DNA of 64,000 nt from Balanoglossus misakiensis. Taxonomy: Eukaryota; Hemichordata. Position numbers and translations under genes: made by a program. Where the stretch lies: NCBI GenBank assembly GCA_040954595.2, contig CM082589.2, positions 6,076,001-6,140,000 of the forward strand, given 5' to 3'. Positions 1-14,427 of the stretch are shown here, piece by piece (positions within the stretch are counted from its first letter, which is position 1; every line of letters starts with the position of its first letter). The notes beneath the pieces are model-generated. The model had not been told where the DNA came from, searched no databases, and saw only the letters and a program-made list of their open reading frames with translations.

Positions 1-3000
1 CAAGTGCTTGCAATAAATCTTTGAAAACAATAGCCAGGTATAAGTGCAACGGGCAGCCGAGAAAGCGAGTCTGTTTTGCATTTAAATTCTACCCTCTTGG
101 GTGTGTGACTGCGACTCGAAAAACTAACAACTTGTAAAAAGCTTCGTTGTAGGTGGTGTTCCTCCCGAGGGCGCAATACACACTTTGCTTTCTCCCAGTC
201 AGAAGGAATATTATGAAGTGAATCATCTCCTACCTTTAATAGTCCCGATATAAAAGGAGGACCTGCTTTTCAAAGCTAAATATTGGATTCTTTCTGCCCC
301 AAGTGAGTCGTGATCACCAACACTGAAGTGTCTAACTGATCTACGAGCTCGACAAGTCAGCAGAGCCATAAATTATGGACTTGGTAATCTATATTTTGAA
401 TTGGAAATACACACATCTTGAAGATGGGATTTTTTCTCCTCTTTTCAAGTCTTGCCTCATCGCCAGAGCGGGGCACTTGACTAATCCGAGACAATTTCAG
501 CGAGGACGCTATCTTTCTTTTGTCTGGGACGGGTAATGATTGATCTTGATTGCCGGATCTGGGCAAACTGACCTACACTCATCGCTGATCTGTTCTATTT
601 GCTCTATCTTATACTATTCAGTAAGAGTGTTAGCCTCGCTGAATACTTTAATCCCCTCCTCTGACCCTTTGACAAGACGGCAGGATTCCGGGGAGAACTT
701 GCCCCAATTGCATCTTCAATTATAGTAACACATTTTCCAATCAGCAAGCTTTCTTAAGATACTATGCACCTTGAAAATCAATGTCTTAAACTTTTTCTAA
801 TATTTTGCATAAGGCAACTTTATATTGTCTTCTCTTAACATTTAGAATACAAATTACGAGTCACTGAGGGAAATTTTGAATGACAGACCAAAATTGTCTC
901 ATATTGGAAATTCAAAATGGCCGCCTACTACCTAAAAGTGACGACTTGCATCAAAGTTAAGCGTGCCTTTTGCCGCTGACAGTGTGGCCCCGAATGATCA
1001 GTATGGATGAGAGCGGCAAGCAGGGAAGAATTTGTCAAAGGTTAACCTTCTTAACCCCCGGGGTCAGGGGTCGTCAGATCAAATCGACGAGGCGGCCAGC
1101 TCATCCATTCAAGGAGAGCCACTAAGATACTGATGACTGCTCGTGAAAAAAATTGGACTTGCATGAAACGCGGGCCACTCAATATACCGCGACACCTCCC
1201 TGAATGCACAAAACTGCCGAGACAGACTTACTCTTACGCGCAAGTGGTACATCTGTGGCTGAATTCTTCGATTTGTGAAACGACAGTAAAAACGGCGTGC
1301 TTTAACTGCTTCAATTAATCATGCCATTAACACCGAACATCAACGTAAGCTCTAAGAATCAATCGTCTGTTGCACAGTAAAACTGATGAGGGCATTTAAA
1401 CAGGGTGCCTTATTTTGGCTTAAATATATATGCAGTTGTGAATAAAATATACACGTAGGCGTGATTTCATCTTACTGGCATGAGGAAAGTTACGATTTAA
1501 ACTATTTATCATTCTTTTCTACAATAAATTTAAAGTTTATGTAAAATATGCAAAAAGGGCGTCCATTTTTTTTCTAAAGCATGCAGTATTTATGCAAATT
1601 AGTGACAGACACACAGACACATGACAAAATGTTCAATAGCTGATAACAATCCAATCCAATGCTTTAATTAAAGTTGTCTTTTGAGGTGTTTTTTTCAGCT
1701 TAACGCTACGTGTACTGGCACGCATTTGTATTCATCGAGTGGAAGCCACTCTCCCAGTAAAAACTCACTCTCTATTTCACCATGTTCTATTCGATACTCC
1801 TGGTGATATATTTTATTTGCCAAATGGGTGCCAGAGTATATAAGCTTGCCTGCTGAATTTCAAAGCGATGCTCTCTTATAGGCGAGGAGGCTTATACGGG
1901 GATGAGCAGGGTAATTATGTTGGCGTCAAAACTCGTAACGATAAGGCATTTACAGCGGCCGTCTTTAGAGGGCACTGGTGTAAATGCGTAAGTGTTTTCT
2001 TGTGTTCAGCCATGTTGAACTGTCACTTCCAATGAGTATCGAGTCGTCAGCTATCATCACGGACAAAGCCACAAATACTATTGATATTTCTGTTTTAAGC
2101 GCGAAACACGGGGCGAAGATGTAAACGAAATGGGGCGAAAATGACGAATACGTAATCGTGTACGCTTCGTTTGTAAGGAACATCTATCGCTATGCAGCGC
2201 TGTGCCCACTTAGGAAAACACCACATCCATATATATATATTCAAGAAAACCAGACTGCACCTCACGGCTGCATTTTAGTATGCGCGGCCTCACCTTCTCA
2301 ATAAAGATTCAAATTTGCTATATTCGGTGTCGAGTCCGTAATACAATCTTATTGTTAATTTCACACCCTCAAGATGTCCTGCTACAACTCATTTGCGGAA
2401 CAAATTACTCCTCGAGTTTAAATTTGCATGGATTTTTCACCCGTCACCGAGCCGTCCATAAAAATTGGAAGCCTTCGGGCCGTGACAGTTAAATTCCAAA
2501 CAACTATAAATAATGTTGGTATAAAAAATTTCGTGGGGACCCAGAATGAAAAGAACGGCACTCGACTCAAGATGTCAATGAAAGAAATAAACTGGACATT
2601 ACATTATTAAGACTGATAGTCCGAATGAGGGGGCCACTTATCCCCGTGACTACGATTCAATTACGCGCCTCTGCGTGGATACCAATACTTACGCCGACAT
2701 TTCCCGATGCTGTCAATAATCTCATTGTTTTTTATAGAACTCAATAAATCAGCATACATCATAACCTGTTTAGCTTCGACATTCAAGAAAATCAGTCTGC
2801 CGATGACTTCAACCGGCCCTGATTAATACCATCCTTCTGAATCAATAAACGCACTTATTATACTGACTTGCATATTCCTGAACCAAAAACTACTATTTTG
2901 ATATACATGAACATATACAAAATCGAATATAGTTAAGTGTTAAACATTTCGAAGAATGAATTTCAAATCTTCCAACCAATGTTGAGATCTTTGCAAACTT

Positions 3001-4374
3001 CTACATCTCCTATTACTTATTCACACTACTCTAGCTGAAAGTACACATATATAAGAGATTTATGCCTCGAAAAATGTTGTACTACAAGATCAGATATGAA
3101 TCTCAAGATGAACTTCTCTATACAACGTATGGATTCACCGGATTTTGAACATATCGATGTAGATACCTATTGATTTCAAATCGCGTTCAACATCCCTTGT
3201 ATTTGAAAAAGGGACTTCTACCAGAGCTGTGCACAATTGAAGACACACTTTTAATATTAAAAAGAAAATGATATGTATAATGAAAGACGTGCCGAAGTCC
3301 ATACGGCGATGACACCACCACGCACTCTAAAGTAATAAAAAATTTAACGCGCAATACAGTATAACAGCCCTGCCACGGCACTGTGCCTGATGCAAATGCA
3401 GCATAAAAACCAATCTCTGACAGAATCCCGACTGCACTTCTATAGCTGCCGGTGATTCAGCTCTGCGGACTACTATCATTATGGGTTATTTCGCAAAACA
3501 CTTTTCGTCGGAAAAAATTGGATTTCTGGGACTTCTTCGGGTTTCTCTTTTCATAGCCTCGCAGAGAGTGATTGTGTTTGTATTAGGTGTAGCTGCGGAG
3601 ATCTTTAATGGCCTCCATTATTTCAGCTTTCCGGCGAGCTTATTTCACTTTCATGCATAATTTTAATCTTTTCACTTCTATGGTAGCTGGCACCCTCCAG
3701 GGCAGATAAGTCTTTCTACTCTTTATTGTATGGAATTGTTTTGAACGCTCGGCTTGTCGAAACCAATCCAAACACTTCAATTTCTCCATTCAGAACTAGC
3801 TTGGAATTTCACAATGCACCCATTTTTCATTTGAAAAAAACATTAGTCTCGCTCTCTCATCCAAAATTTCCAGTTTTATCTTAAAGTGGGGAATTGCTCT
3901 TGCAGTGGTTGCCATGTAATTCTGTATATACCAAAGTTGATACAGATCTGTTGCCCTGTGTTTTATGATACATACACTCATTGCATCTAGCCTGCTGTGT
4001 GTTCTTTCCCTTTTATTTTCTCTGCGATCTCCCTTCTGCATTAAGAATTGGAATGACACACTGGAGACACAGCGAATGTGTCTTTGTAAAAGTTCCCTGG
4101 TGTTTCCTAGGAAGATTGGAACACAGAGAGGGAAATTGACAGGTGTTTATCAATTCTGGTATTTCAGATTATATGGTGCGAACTATAACAGGTGAATTCC
4201 AGCTGTGTTGCTTTTCGGAAGTGATTTTCGCCTCTGCCATATTGAAGATACTTTGGCAAAAAAAAAAACAGTACTTCAGTAGAGTTTTGACTTGCTACTG
4301 TACACTGGATGAAGAACATGTATTGTTTAATAAATGAAGAAAGTTACATGTACACAGATCAGAACCAATGTCTG
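1..4374. other. Non-coding stretch
   Basis: No credible exon on either strand. Holds a 12-bp palindrome AAGGTTAACCTT (1038-1049), the dispersed word TTCAAAATGGCCGCC (911-925), POU octamers at 1592-1599, 2422-2429 (reverse) and 3390-3397, and an AT-rich segment 3560-3680 that reads like regulatory DNA. Confidence 0.5.
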
Positions 4375-4409
4375 TGTCCCTTTAACCCTCTCTTAGTGTT
4401 AAAGGGACA
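4375..4409. repeat. Perfect 12-bp hairpin carrying the TGTCCCTTTAA motif
   Basis: TGTCCCTTTAAC (4375-4386) and GTTAAAGGGACA (4398-4409) pair perfectly around an 11-nt loop. The same TGTCCCTTTAA word begins the units at 50873-50987 and recurs at about 37007 and 47557, which ties this hairpin to the same dispersed family. Confidence 0.6.
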
Positions 4410-6856
4410 ATGGTTTGGGCGCAAACCATGATTAGCAAAACAGCTGCTGGAGAAAATAGAAATAAATTCGCAGTTCAGACGTGTCTACTGCTATAGGCAC
4501 CACTGTGTTCCGTCAACGGGGGAAGTGAAGTGTGCGGTAGCCGGTAAATCTGACTGATTGGTTAATGAAAACCCTATGATAAGCTGAACTCTGCACCAAA
4601 TGAAACATCTGACCTGTGAAAATCAATTACGCTTTGAAGTGACAGCATGCTAATCTCGGCTAAGTATAGAAACATTTTTGGCTCAATTTGGATACAAATG
4701 AGCGGGTCTGCTTATTGGATCGAAAAAAAACCCTCGCGAAGAAATCACCGCTGTTTTTTCTCAACACCTCCTCGCAAGTGGACAGGACCTCATTTGTACC
4801 ATCTGAAATTTCTCCGAGAATGGGGAAGACTTCCAAATGAATACATACACTCAGAACTGGGTTGGATTTTCCTAAGCTAGAGTCTATTCTGCAGTTTCTT
4901 GGACTTGGCAGAGCAAAGATGCTAGATTTTTCTTGATTTACAACAGTACAACTCTGTGGCAGATTATATTACTGAAAAAAAATTTAAAATTCGCCCACAT
5001 TTCAAAATATTACTTTTTCACAGTTTTTGAGTGAAAGCTATTTAACATGATGAATGGAAACTCCAAGTGGAAATTACGGACAAGCTGTGAATAAAATCTT
5101 GATTGTAAATTGACAATTGGTTATAGGTAGCAATGAATGCAATTTATTATTAACTAGTTCAGCTATAAAGGTCAACTACGTTGACAGCTCACATGGTTTT
5201 ATGATCATTAATTCAAGGTAAGGGAAAGCCATCGATTAACTTTCACAGCTAAACATTTATCACCCTGAAATTTAATAGTCATATTTATTCAACTTTACCG
5301 CGATGAAGTGAAAATGCCGCTGGCAACGATGCCTTGGAATAACAAAGTCGCATACCATAATGTTGTTTCTATGGTAGTAACCACAGAGGCTGTTCTCCCC
5401 ATTTGTGTTGGAATAGACTAGCCCAAACAGCTAACCATTCAAACTTATGGCAAATACTATATGCAGAATAACTATGACCTTGTTCAGCCAAATACGCGAT
5501 AACTAGTCGGGTTTAAACCGAAATAATATGATTAGAACGTATATAATAAAATATTGCCCCAATGGATACTGTTTTGATACGACTGCCAAATTCTAATAAA
5601 GACAAAATTGTCGCTTCAATTTAACCCAATCAGGGGAAATTTCTTCTCCATCAATCACTATTAAATTTGATTCTTTATGTGACGGATCAGTCAAGTCCTA
5701 CAGGAAGGGCATTTGGACGAAAATTTGTCAGAATTTACGCAAATGATCATCAGCTTACACTCTCACGACACTTCGTTCTACCTTTGCCACTGAAGTCCGA
5801 ACCCAATTCACATTCTGGTCCGAATCCCAAACCCTTTCTCATGGAACCGATTTACACAAAATGAATTGTTGCTATCAGCGTCGGAATGATAAAAAGCGGC
5901 TCAGGTATTGGAAATTCAGAAGGGGAAACTTCACAGAGCTCTCTTGCATTCAAACGAGGTAATTTTAAAAGCATAACGCTGTAATGCACACGAGAAAAAC
6001 TGTGGTTGCGCCGTCTTCCTGGCAGTTTGGCAAAACAATCAGATTCTAATCAGCTGCAGAGATAGCCTCTGTTCTTTACCTTTTACTGGGTCTTCGCAGT
6101 TCTCGTTCTGTGGCAAGCTGCATGCACCTCTCCACACACGACTGACGACCACAGGTCACGTTCAAATCTCGCGCTTCAGCCCGGACAACAGACCAATCAG
6201 ACAGTGTCTTACAAGGACACTAGATACGAATCGAAATTATAGACATTCATTATCTGGTCATCATGTGATACACATCAACACTCGTTGAACAGAGGTTTGG
6301 TGAAACACATCAAGCATGTATGCAATTAGGATATGCTATTCTTGTAAATTTCCAAACAGTGAAGTGAATATTGTAAATTAGCATGGTGTTGACATGCAAA
6401 AACTAGTCTCAACCTGCTGGTTGCAAAACACCACTATTCAAATATAAGTGAAGCATGCATCTCGACTTCCCAAAATACATTGTTTTATTTCTTTTTGTCT
6501 CAGTTTCACTTCGGTATTTTATCACAATTTGGAGAAAACTTCCAGACAGAACAATATGCTGTGGTTGTAATAACTGCATCCAGACCCTTTTCATATGCCC
6601 CGCGGCAACCTGGGTAAGAAGTAATTATGCTCCGCTGTATATTAGCAAATGCACGGTGACCCCTGACCTCAGCACCCCCTATCCTCCTCGTTAAGTAGAA
6701 GACGGCTGCACCGAGCAAGAACAATGGGGGTGAAACGAGGCCTTCACAAAAGACGAGGGCAAACAGGTTAATCTAGCTCCCAGTAAACAATCTCCGCAAA
6801 CCCAGAGTTTGACATCCAGATACTCATTCCGACAATCAAGTGATGGCAGGGGCATT

Positions 6857-6872
6857 GGAAACCATGGCAACG
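6857..6872. promoter_or_regulatory. RFX X-box-like site
   Basis: GGAAACCATGGCAACG on the + strand fits the X-box when read on either strand. Weaker relatives are at 5369-5382 and 16244-16257. Confidence 0.35.
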
Positions 6873-9800
6873 CAATCGTTGAGGTATATCACAGTTTTGC
6901 CGGAAGCTACTACCTGGTTTGTGTGTTACGCCGAGGCAAATCCAAGATTTCCTGAGCGCAAGAAAACCAGCTTTGTATGCCTTTCCGAGTTCACTTCCCG
7001 GAATCATTTGGGAATACGTTGTACTGTATGCGGCATATAATCCGAACTCTCTCGGATTTATACCGTGTTAATTTCCTTGGCAAATTCAAGAAGGATATTG
7101 CTACTGTAGTTCAACAAATAAAACAAACTAATGCCACATTCAAGACATAATAGTTTCCTTTATTAGCATGTATCACAGTAGTTATTCTGCAATTTAAGAA
7201 AACTTACTCTTTAAACATTCCCAAATTTACAATGTTAATAGCAATGGCTGCCATGGCGATGAATCATTTAACTTCAAGCTATATCTACAGAAACTTACGA
7301 CCTGATTCTTGTCCTTCCTATCAAAATAAGTACTTTTCCCCCTGATTCCCCGAGGACAAATATCGACCACCATCAAAAAGTGATTTACAGAAATTACTAT
7401 ATTCCGTAACACCAGAAAACTAATTTTACAGGAGAGTAACAAACTGCCTACATATGCAGATGTTAGTGATAGAGGATATGGGTCTGTACCAAGTTACAAG
7501 CAAGATTTACTATCTGTCAGACAAGATGGGTGTTCTTTCGTTGAAATATTGACCTTTCGACCTGCATTGATTTCCTAAGTGGATAAACTGTGACCTCAGA
7601 GATGACCCAGGTAATTAACCTTTCACCCCAAGACAAATGGGTAATTGTTTTTTTGTTCTCTTCTGCCTAATTCCGGGGTTTTATGTTACAAATGGGGCCT
7701 GACCCTGCAGCGCTCGTATTTTATACACAGGGATGAAGTATCTCTGAACTGTATTGTTGTAGTATATCATAGTATGAAAGGAAAATGTAGTATTCCTGGT
7801 TTTTGTTGATTTTTCTCTCCCAGTTAATTATTCTCAAGCGGCACTCAAACAAAAAAGCGTTAAGTTTCGGTTGTGGCTGCAGTGACGGTTACAATCAACG
7901 ATGCAGTACTGGATGATTACATCTCAAAATGGACGCAATCCCATCCACCCATACAGCCATTCTGCAGGTGAGGTCGCAAGAGGTCACCAGGTTATCAAGC
8001 TCAACATACAACTCCAGCAATTCAGATTGTCCAACTCCGTGCATGCATGTATGTATGCATGCACTCAAGTTTGCAGACAGAGAGACGGACACAAGACACA
8101 GACACCCAATTGCAGACAGGTTAAACCCAAACAGCTATACTTATTGCGTCCAATGATTAAGCTAATCAAGGCAGATCGGTCAAACTAATCCTCCTTTCTG
8201 TTCCACAGCCAGCGATCTCCAAGCCTAATAACGCAACTCGCCGGGGACGGCCCACTTCCACAGTTAATCATCATCTAAGTGTCTCCAAATTTCCTCCCTC
8301 TAAAAAACAGAACTCCACATCCATCCATGATGTAATGTTATCAATTTCACAAATTTGCAGCATCCATTTTTCATGAGGTGCAGTGTGTTTTACGACAGCT
8401 GTGTTTTCCGGGCGGGGCGACCGGTCGAAGTACAAACGAGACTCTTAGGAACATCTGGCAACATAAAGTCTGGGAAATCGTTCTTCCCTCCCAAAAACCC
8501 TGTGCGATTAGACTTCAACACTCAGTAACTGCACTGGAGTCAGGAGCCAAGACTATGAAGGGCTGCCGTTTCACAATCCAGTCGTTCGAAACTTCATCTT
8601 TTGCAGATAATCGAAAAAGAGATAGCCTGTGCTAGCTGATTTCGATTCAGAGTTGGAGAATTTTTGTCATTTACCTCCAGTTACGGCCCCTGGCCATCAC
8701 GAAACTTCGAAAACTCGCTCAGAGGCAAGCTTGTCGGCTCTGAAGACACCGCCTCAAAAGCCTGGCACTCTTCTGGGAAATATTCACGGCGATGATGTCA
8801 GACAATATGAATGATGTATGCCACTGAGACCATTCCTCTTTCAGATGCATCTCTCTCCCTGTGCCTTGAATTGCCCCAAGAAAAAAAAGAAGTCTTGGCC
8901 TTAAAAATTATTCTCAACCTTAGTTAACGTCTGGTATACTCCCCCATCACCAGAGGAATTCCTGGAGTCTGGCAAAAGGTCTTGGGAGTCGATTGGGCTG
9001 TCACCGACGATGAATAATTAGGATCCAGGATGGAAATAAAAGAGACACAAGGGATGTCGTGCCATTGGAGTACAGACTGGGACTACGACGGGGGCCAGCC
9101 GAGAAATTCACTGTATCTATTTGATCAAATTTTCATTATTAAACGTGATTTATTTCATAGACCGTTTCAACACTGATTTTTAGAGGCATGTTTTTGAATG
9201 TGCAGTGTCCAAAAAAATATGTGGTGTAAGCCTTCTTCATACCACAGACAGTCTACTCTCTATGTTCAGATTCACTGCATGTCCAAGAAACACAGTGGGT
9301 ATCTCACTGCATCTTGTATGGAAAAGAATAATCACTAAAATGCAGTTGAACTATTAGCATAAAGTTAACAGTAAAGAAAGGTTCAGTTGATGGAATATCA
9401 AAGCTGCAGGCCGCCAGTATATATTTCATGCTTGCAAACATTATCCATAAGATAACTGAAACAGACCTTTTAGGTCTGGGGGAAAACAACTATCTCAATG
9501 CCAAATCATACCCAATGCCACCGAGGGCCCCCTATTGGGACAATACAGCTTCTTTTTCAAAGCCGTAGCCATCAGGCCAATGTGAGATAATACCGCCAAG
9601 GCGAGTCGTGTCTGCCCTGAAAGTATCTGCACTTAGCTGGTCCGGCTTCAAAAGGAATCATAGCATACATCCTGCGCAAATGACAGCAGTTTACAACCAA
9701 AAATTATTTTTTTCCACAAATCTGTCGCCAAGTTCTGTCACTTTGCAACAACAAAATTATCCACTGCCGAGAGCCAAAGTGTTCTCTAGTTATATCCACT

Positions 9801-11812
9801 TTGAAAGGCAGTTTCTCTGATTCCATATCATATGGTGACTATCAGTCACGACTCACACATTTTCACACTATACCCCACTTTTTGACATTGCCATTTTCAC
9901 ACCACATCCACCATCTACACAGGATAATTTTTACATCTCCAGTTGCAAATACTCACGCACTGTACTTTTATCAATGTCCAGGTTTTACTCAACCCAGTCT
10001 AATTCAAAGCACACGTAAATGAAACATCCCAGTGCCACACACAGCACTGCCCGCGAGTCGAGGCAGATAAAATCAGCAACGTGACATCACTGTGCAACGT
10101 GCGTTCCGCGAACTCCCCGAATGAAATCAAGCATCTTCAGACTGCAATTTTCACTGATAGCCGCAATAAACCAAATGTCATGACAGGTAACTAAGGTAAT
10201 TGATACTTAACTTTAATAGTTTGACGGTCTGGAAATTTTAAGACATCTTTCTTTTGGGGAAAGTAACGTCATCATCACTATAGTCATTAATACTGTCTCT
10301 AGATGCGATGCATACACCTGTTCAATGGTAGGCATAGCTTTGGAAGGTCACATTTACATTCTTGACATAGAGACCTCACTCAAGACACCTGCCATCAAGT
10401 GTATGACCTATTTACATCATGCTCCAAGGAAGTTGGATATATACATACATGTACAAGGGGCTTGTTAAATGCATCAACTAGATTCTTCTTCTACTTCCTG
10501 TGCGACAGCCAGCATTCGGTCTGTCAACACAGCCTGTATATCTGTATGTATGCGTAATGACCATATTTACAGTTGAATAAATGACACTTGAGTCAGGGAC
10601 GAAAACTTATTATAACATGGGAATGTGGGTTGAGGTGGACTTTGTAGTAAGGCTTGAATTGAAGGGGCAGGTTTCCATTTGACACAACAGAGTAATAGTA
10701 TGTATATTCATGTGCACTGTTTCCTTCTTGAAAATTGCAGTATTTGTTCAATCTTGGCTTATTTTTACTATTTTAGAGTAGCTTTGTAGAAATGGCTGAT
10801 AGAATTCAGGGTTTTCTGTAGTAGAGTGGACCTCCACAGAGGAGAAACAGGATAAAATGGTTTAATACCACGAACACTGAAAGTTCATTCTTCACCGAAC
10901 AGACAAAATGTTGTTCCACTGGGTGAACGACAGGTGATTAAACGACAAAATGGGATGTCCTACCTGAATTTTTAGAGGTTCCTCACCCAGTGCAGAAGAA
11001 ACTACAAAATAACGCCAAATTTTTCCACAAATACAAACACCAGGACTGCACGCCAAGTTACTCCTGCACCGCAAAAATTCATCTGCCCAGCACAGTCCTT
11101 ACTCTACATGCATGTCATCCACTGCCAGGCTAATGAATTATTAGCCAATTTCCTTAAAATACTCCCGACCAGTGCAGTATGTAAAGTATACACCCCAGCC
11201 CCAGGCGGAGTATTATTCAGAAAAATATTACAATGCAGTTTATTCATTTTAACGAGCATCCAGACATGGGCCCGGCTTCTATGCAGGGATAATTAATACG
11301 TGAAATTCTACATCAAACATGCTTGAAACTCATCCAGAGCCCCACTAAGTGGAGGAATATAAAAATTTACGAGTAATCGTGCGGTATGAGTGAGTGCCAC
11401 TGATAACTGCTGAGTTGATCAGACTTTTATCTCGGTACAAAGAGTTCTCCATTTTAATGGCTCTACAATAAAAGGTTGCACCATTTTATATCAAAATATC
11501 AGTGCCCCGATACTGAAGATTTGATCAGTTATGGGTCTGGTATTCGTGAGCTGGCAGGAGACGGACACCAAATAAAATCAACTCTTCCATAAAAACCACA
11601 AAGGAACACTTCTCTATTAAAGATGCAAGTTGCCATTTCGATTGATGCGCATTTTCAATGTTGTAGTTGTCAGGGATGATTGGATAGGATAGTATGTGGT
11701 CACATGACATGTTGGTTTGAAACGCTGCATATAAATTTAAAGACAATTTTCTGTAAAAAACAAACAAACCACTGTTTCTCCGTATTTTATCTACCCACAT
11801 CCACATGATGCC

Positions 11813-11911
11813 CAATGCATCCTGGGAGTTTGTAAAAAGTCCAGCCATTTACAATGCATTCTGGGAAGTCAACCACAATCCTGAACCCAAGTTGTTGCAT
11901 TTTGGGAGTAG
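11813..11911. promoter_or_regulatory. Three ZNF143/STAF-like motifs in about 100 bp
   Basis: CAATGCATCCTGGGAGTTTG (11813), CAATGCATTCTGGGAAGTCA (11852) and TTGCATTTTGGGAGTAGTCG (11894) are spaced 39 and 42 bp apart, each resembling the reverse of the ZNF143 site (ACTACAATTCCCAGNATGC). They may be binding sites or short degenerate repeats. Confidence 0.3.
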
Positions 11912-14350
11912 TCGTGACGCACATTCAAAGCCGAGACTCACATCACGTCAACAGCATGGCAGGCAAGATGATGAATGACACACGCACGAAACCATATGTT
12001 TGGAAAAAAAAATGATTTATACAAACACCGTTCAAAGGAACATACTTGTATATTGATAAGGCTGGTTTCATTTGATCCTAACCGCCCTTTCCGAGTGATT
12101 TCCTATTTCCCGATGGCATTGACATATAACTTGAACTTTTGTACAAAGGCATTATGCATTGAGGCCTAAAAATACAAAGTACACCAACAGCCCCGGAGAT
12201 CAAAGGAACACCCGTCTGTACATTGCAAAAGGTGTGAAAATCTGCACTTACAAGTGTTGACAACTATCTGTGCATCTCACACTTTTTTTTCCACACAACT
12301 TTTTCACACCACGGTTGAGGACTTTTCCCATTCTCTAATTGCCTGATGTGTTCTAAATATCAACTTTATGTATGTTCCTTTAATCTTATATCTATATTTC
12401 AATAGTTATATTATTCTGTACTCATGATGTCTACCTCAGTTGGGCTTGGCAACCCAATTAGCAACGTTTATGGCACCCCTAGGCTGAATTTGCTAGAAAA
12501 GATATAAAACTACAAATTTTCACTGCGGATGCCAAATAACTAAAACCAACTGCGCTGCTGAAATGGAATAGTTAAATTTGATACGAACAGTAAAAATCCA
12601 CGCTTAATTTGAGAGGAAACCTAGCATTTTAATCTCCATCTTTTCATTTGCTTGAGCTCAGATATTAATAACTTAATAAAAAAGAACCTTCATTTCGATT
12701 GATTTTCCAGGGATTTTTGTGTCGACTTTTTCCATCGACAGGTAGCGAAGAAAATTGAAATGAAAATTGGAGACGGAACGATGGATGAATACAACCGTAA
12801 AATAAACATGCAAATCATTCCCAATTTATTTTTGACATTTACTTATCGGGCGAAGAGATGACTTTCAACAAAGGGACCTGTATCGTTTTACGGCAGAACT
12901 CGGTATCAGTTTTCCAGAAAATGGACGTTTTTTCGGGAGATAATTTCAACATGATATTGCTGTTCCCAGAGGCTGTCTTTTCTTTCATTACAGGAGGTAT
13001 AAGAGTGTGTGTAGTTAAAGTGACGCGTCGATTTGATGAATGATTGCGCTGTGAATCGCGTTATCGGAAACTTCAGAGACGGGGAGAAGCAATAAAGTGA
13101 TGTATGTAAAATGACCGCATGTCCCTACCAACTCATTGAGCCGTGGAAAACTTTCTTCAACAAAGTTGACAGACCTGCGTTGCATATTTAGTCAGCTTTT
13201 ACACAATTCTCGCCCCAATTACCCAATTATAGGTGGACTGCACCATCAATATCTTAACTGTGATAAAAGATGGCATTATGTAATGTTTTAATTTAAACTC
13301 ATGCTTTTTTGACAAACAACCGATTCATTTTATTGAGATGACAACAACTCATTGAATCAAAACAACATTTTGTGTTCCTTCCACAAGATAACTTCCACTC
13401 AGTGTGGCATAGAACAATGTGGTACTGTATTTGCACTATTGTGTCTAAAGCATGCACCTGGTCACTGTGAGCTGAAGTCAGGGGGAATCCAAATGCAAAA
13501 CATGCACAGTGCAGCAAAGCAGCAAAGCTCTTAGATGGTGAAGTATCAGTAAGCCAATCAGGGTTAGGGAACCACAGGACCTAAACAGTATCAGTGAGAT
13601 TCATTGGTTGGTGGATATCGACCAGTTAGTACAGTGACACTCATTGGTTGGATGAACCAGTAGTAAGTCTAACTCAGCCTCACAAGAAAGATAACATGAA
13701 TATCACTTTTCTAGACCGCCAAAAACTCCAAATGATAAAGTATACATGGAAGATGCTGTGTGGCAACACCATTAGGGAGTCTTCATTAATTACAAGGGGG
13801 AGGGCTGGGGGCATCAGGGTAGGGTCACATTTTCCAGTACAGGTATGCACTGAATTCCCCCGGGCCCACCCCCTTGAATTACTGAAGGCTTCCTTAGGCA
13901 ACAGTGTCAGTTTTGTAGCTGCCGTAAAATGCTTCATTCCGCTGGCATGTCGATGAATTGACGGCGACCAGAGGTCACGACTTCTCAGGAATAATCGGAG
14001 ACAAGGCGGCTCACTTCAGAATTACTCATGCAGACGACGTTGTCACTTCTGGAGGAGTTCACCAAAAGGCTCCGGTGTGCAACCGGGAATCGAGACGCGA
14101 ATCTCGGCTTTATAAAAAAGTCGGAGTGTCACAGGGTGTCATGTCGCCTATTTACGAGCGGCTTACGGGGGTTTAGTGGTCGCAGCGCAATCGGGACTCC
14201 CTCGAAATACACACACACAAGCACTCCCTTGAAACCACTTCTATCCCCCCACAAGTTTACAAAGAACAAAGATTGGGATTATCCTGGCTATTTGAACAAT
14301 TTACGGTATTTGAAATGAAGTCGAGTGAGGTTTCCTGAAGCAGCAATTTC

Positions 14351-14392
14351 GTTTGTGTGTGTGCGTGCGTTTGTGTGTGTGCGTGCGTTTGT

Positions 14393-14424
<32 letters not shown>
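14351..14424. repeat. GT-rich microsatellite
   Basis: Two exact 18-bp units (GTTTGTGTGTGTGCGTGC at 14351-14368 and 14369-14386) followed by a pure TG run from 14396 to 14424. Confidence 0.95.

Positions 14425-14427
<3 letters not shown>

Larger units (their letters stand above)
4410..14350. other. Non-coding stretch
   Basis: No gene found. Holds X-box-like sites (5369, 6857), a TTAACCTTTCACC fragment at about 7617 resembling the mini-element ends, a GCATGCAT inverted repeat at 8040-8065, a 10-bp inverted repeat CACTGGGTGA/TCACCCAGTG (10917-10926, 10983-10992), the ZNF143-like trio (11813-11911) and an octamer at 12808-12815. ORFs here are short and lack family features. Confidence 0.5.

Noticed and set aside
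8036-8066. GCATGCATGTATGTATGCATGC palindromic stretch (in parts) as a possible regulatory cruciform
   Set aside because: Simple alternating purine-pyrimidine sequence; adequately explained as low-complexity DNA.
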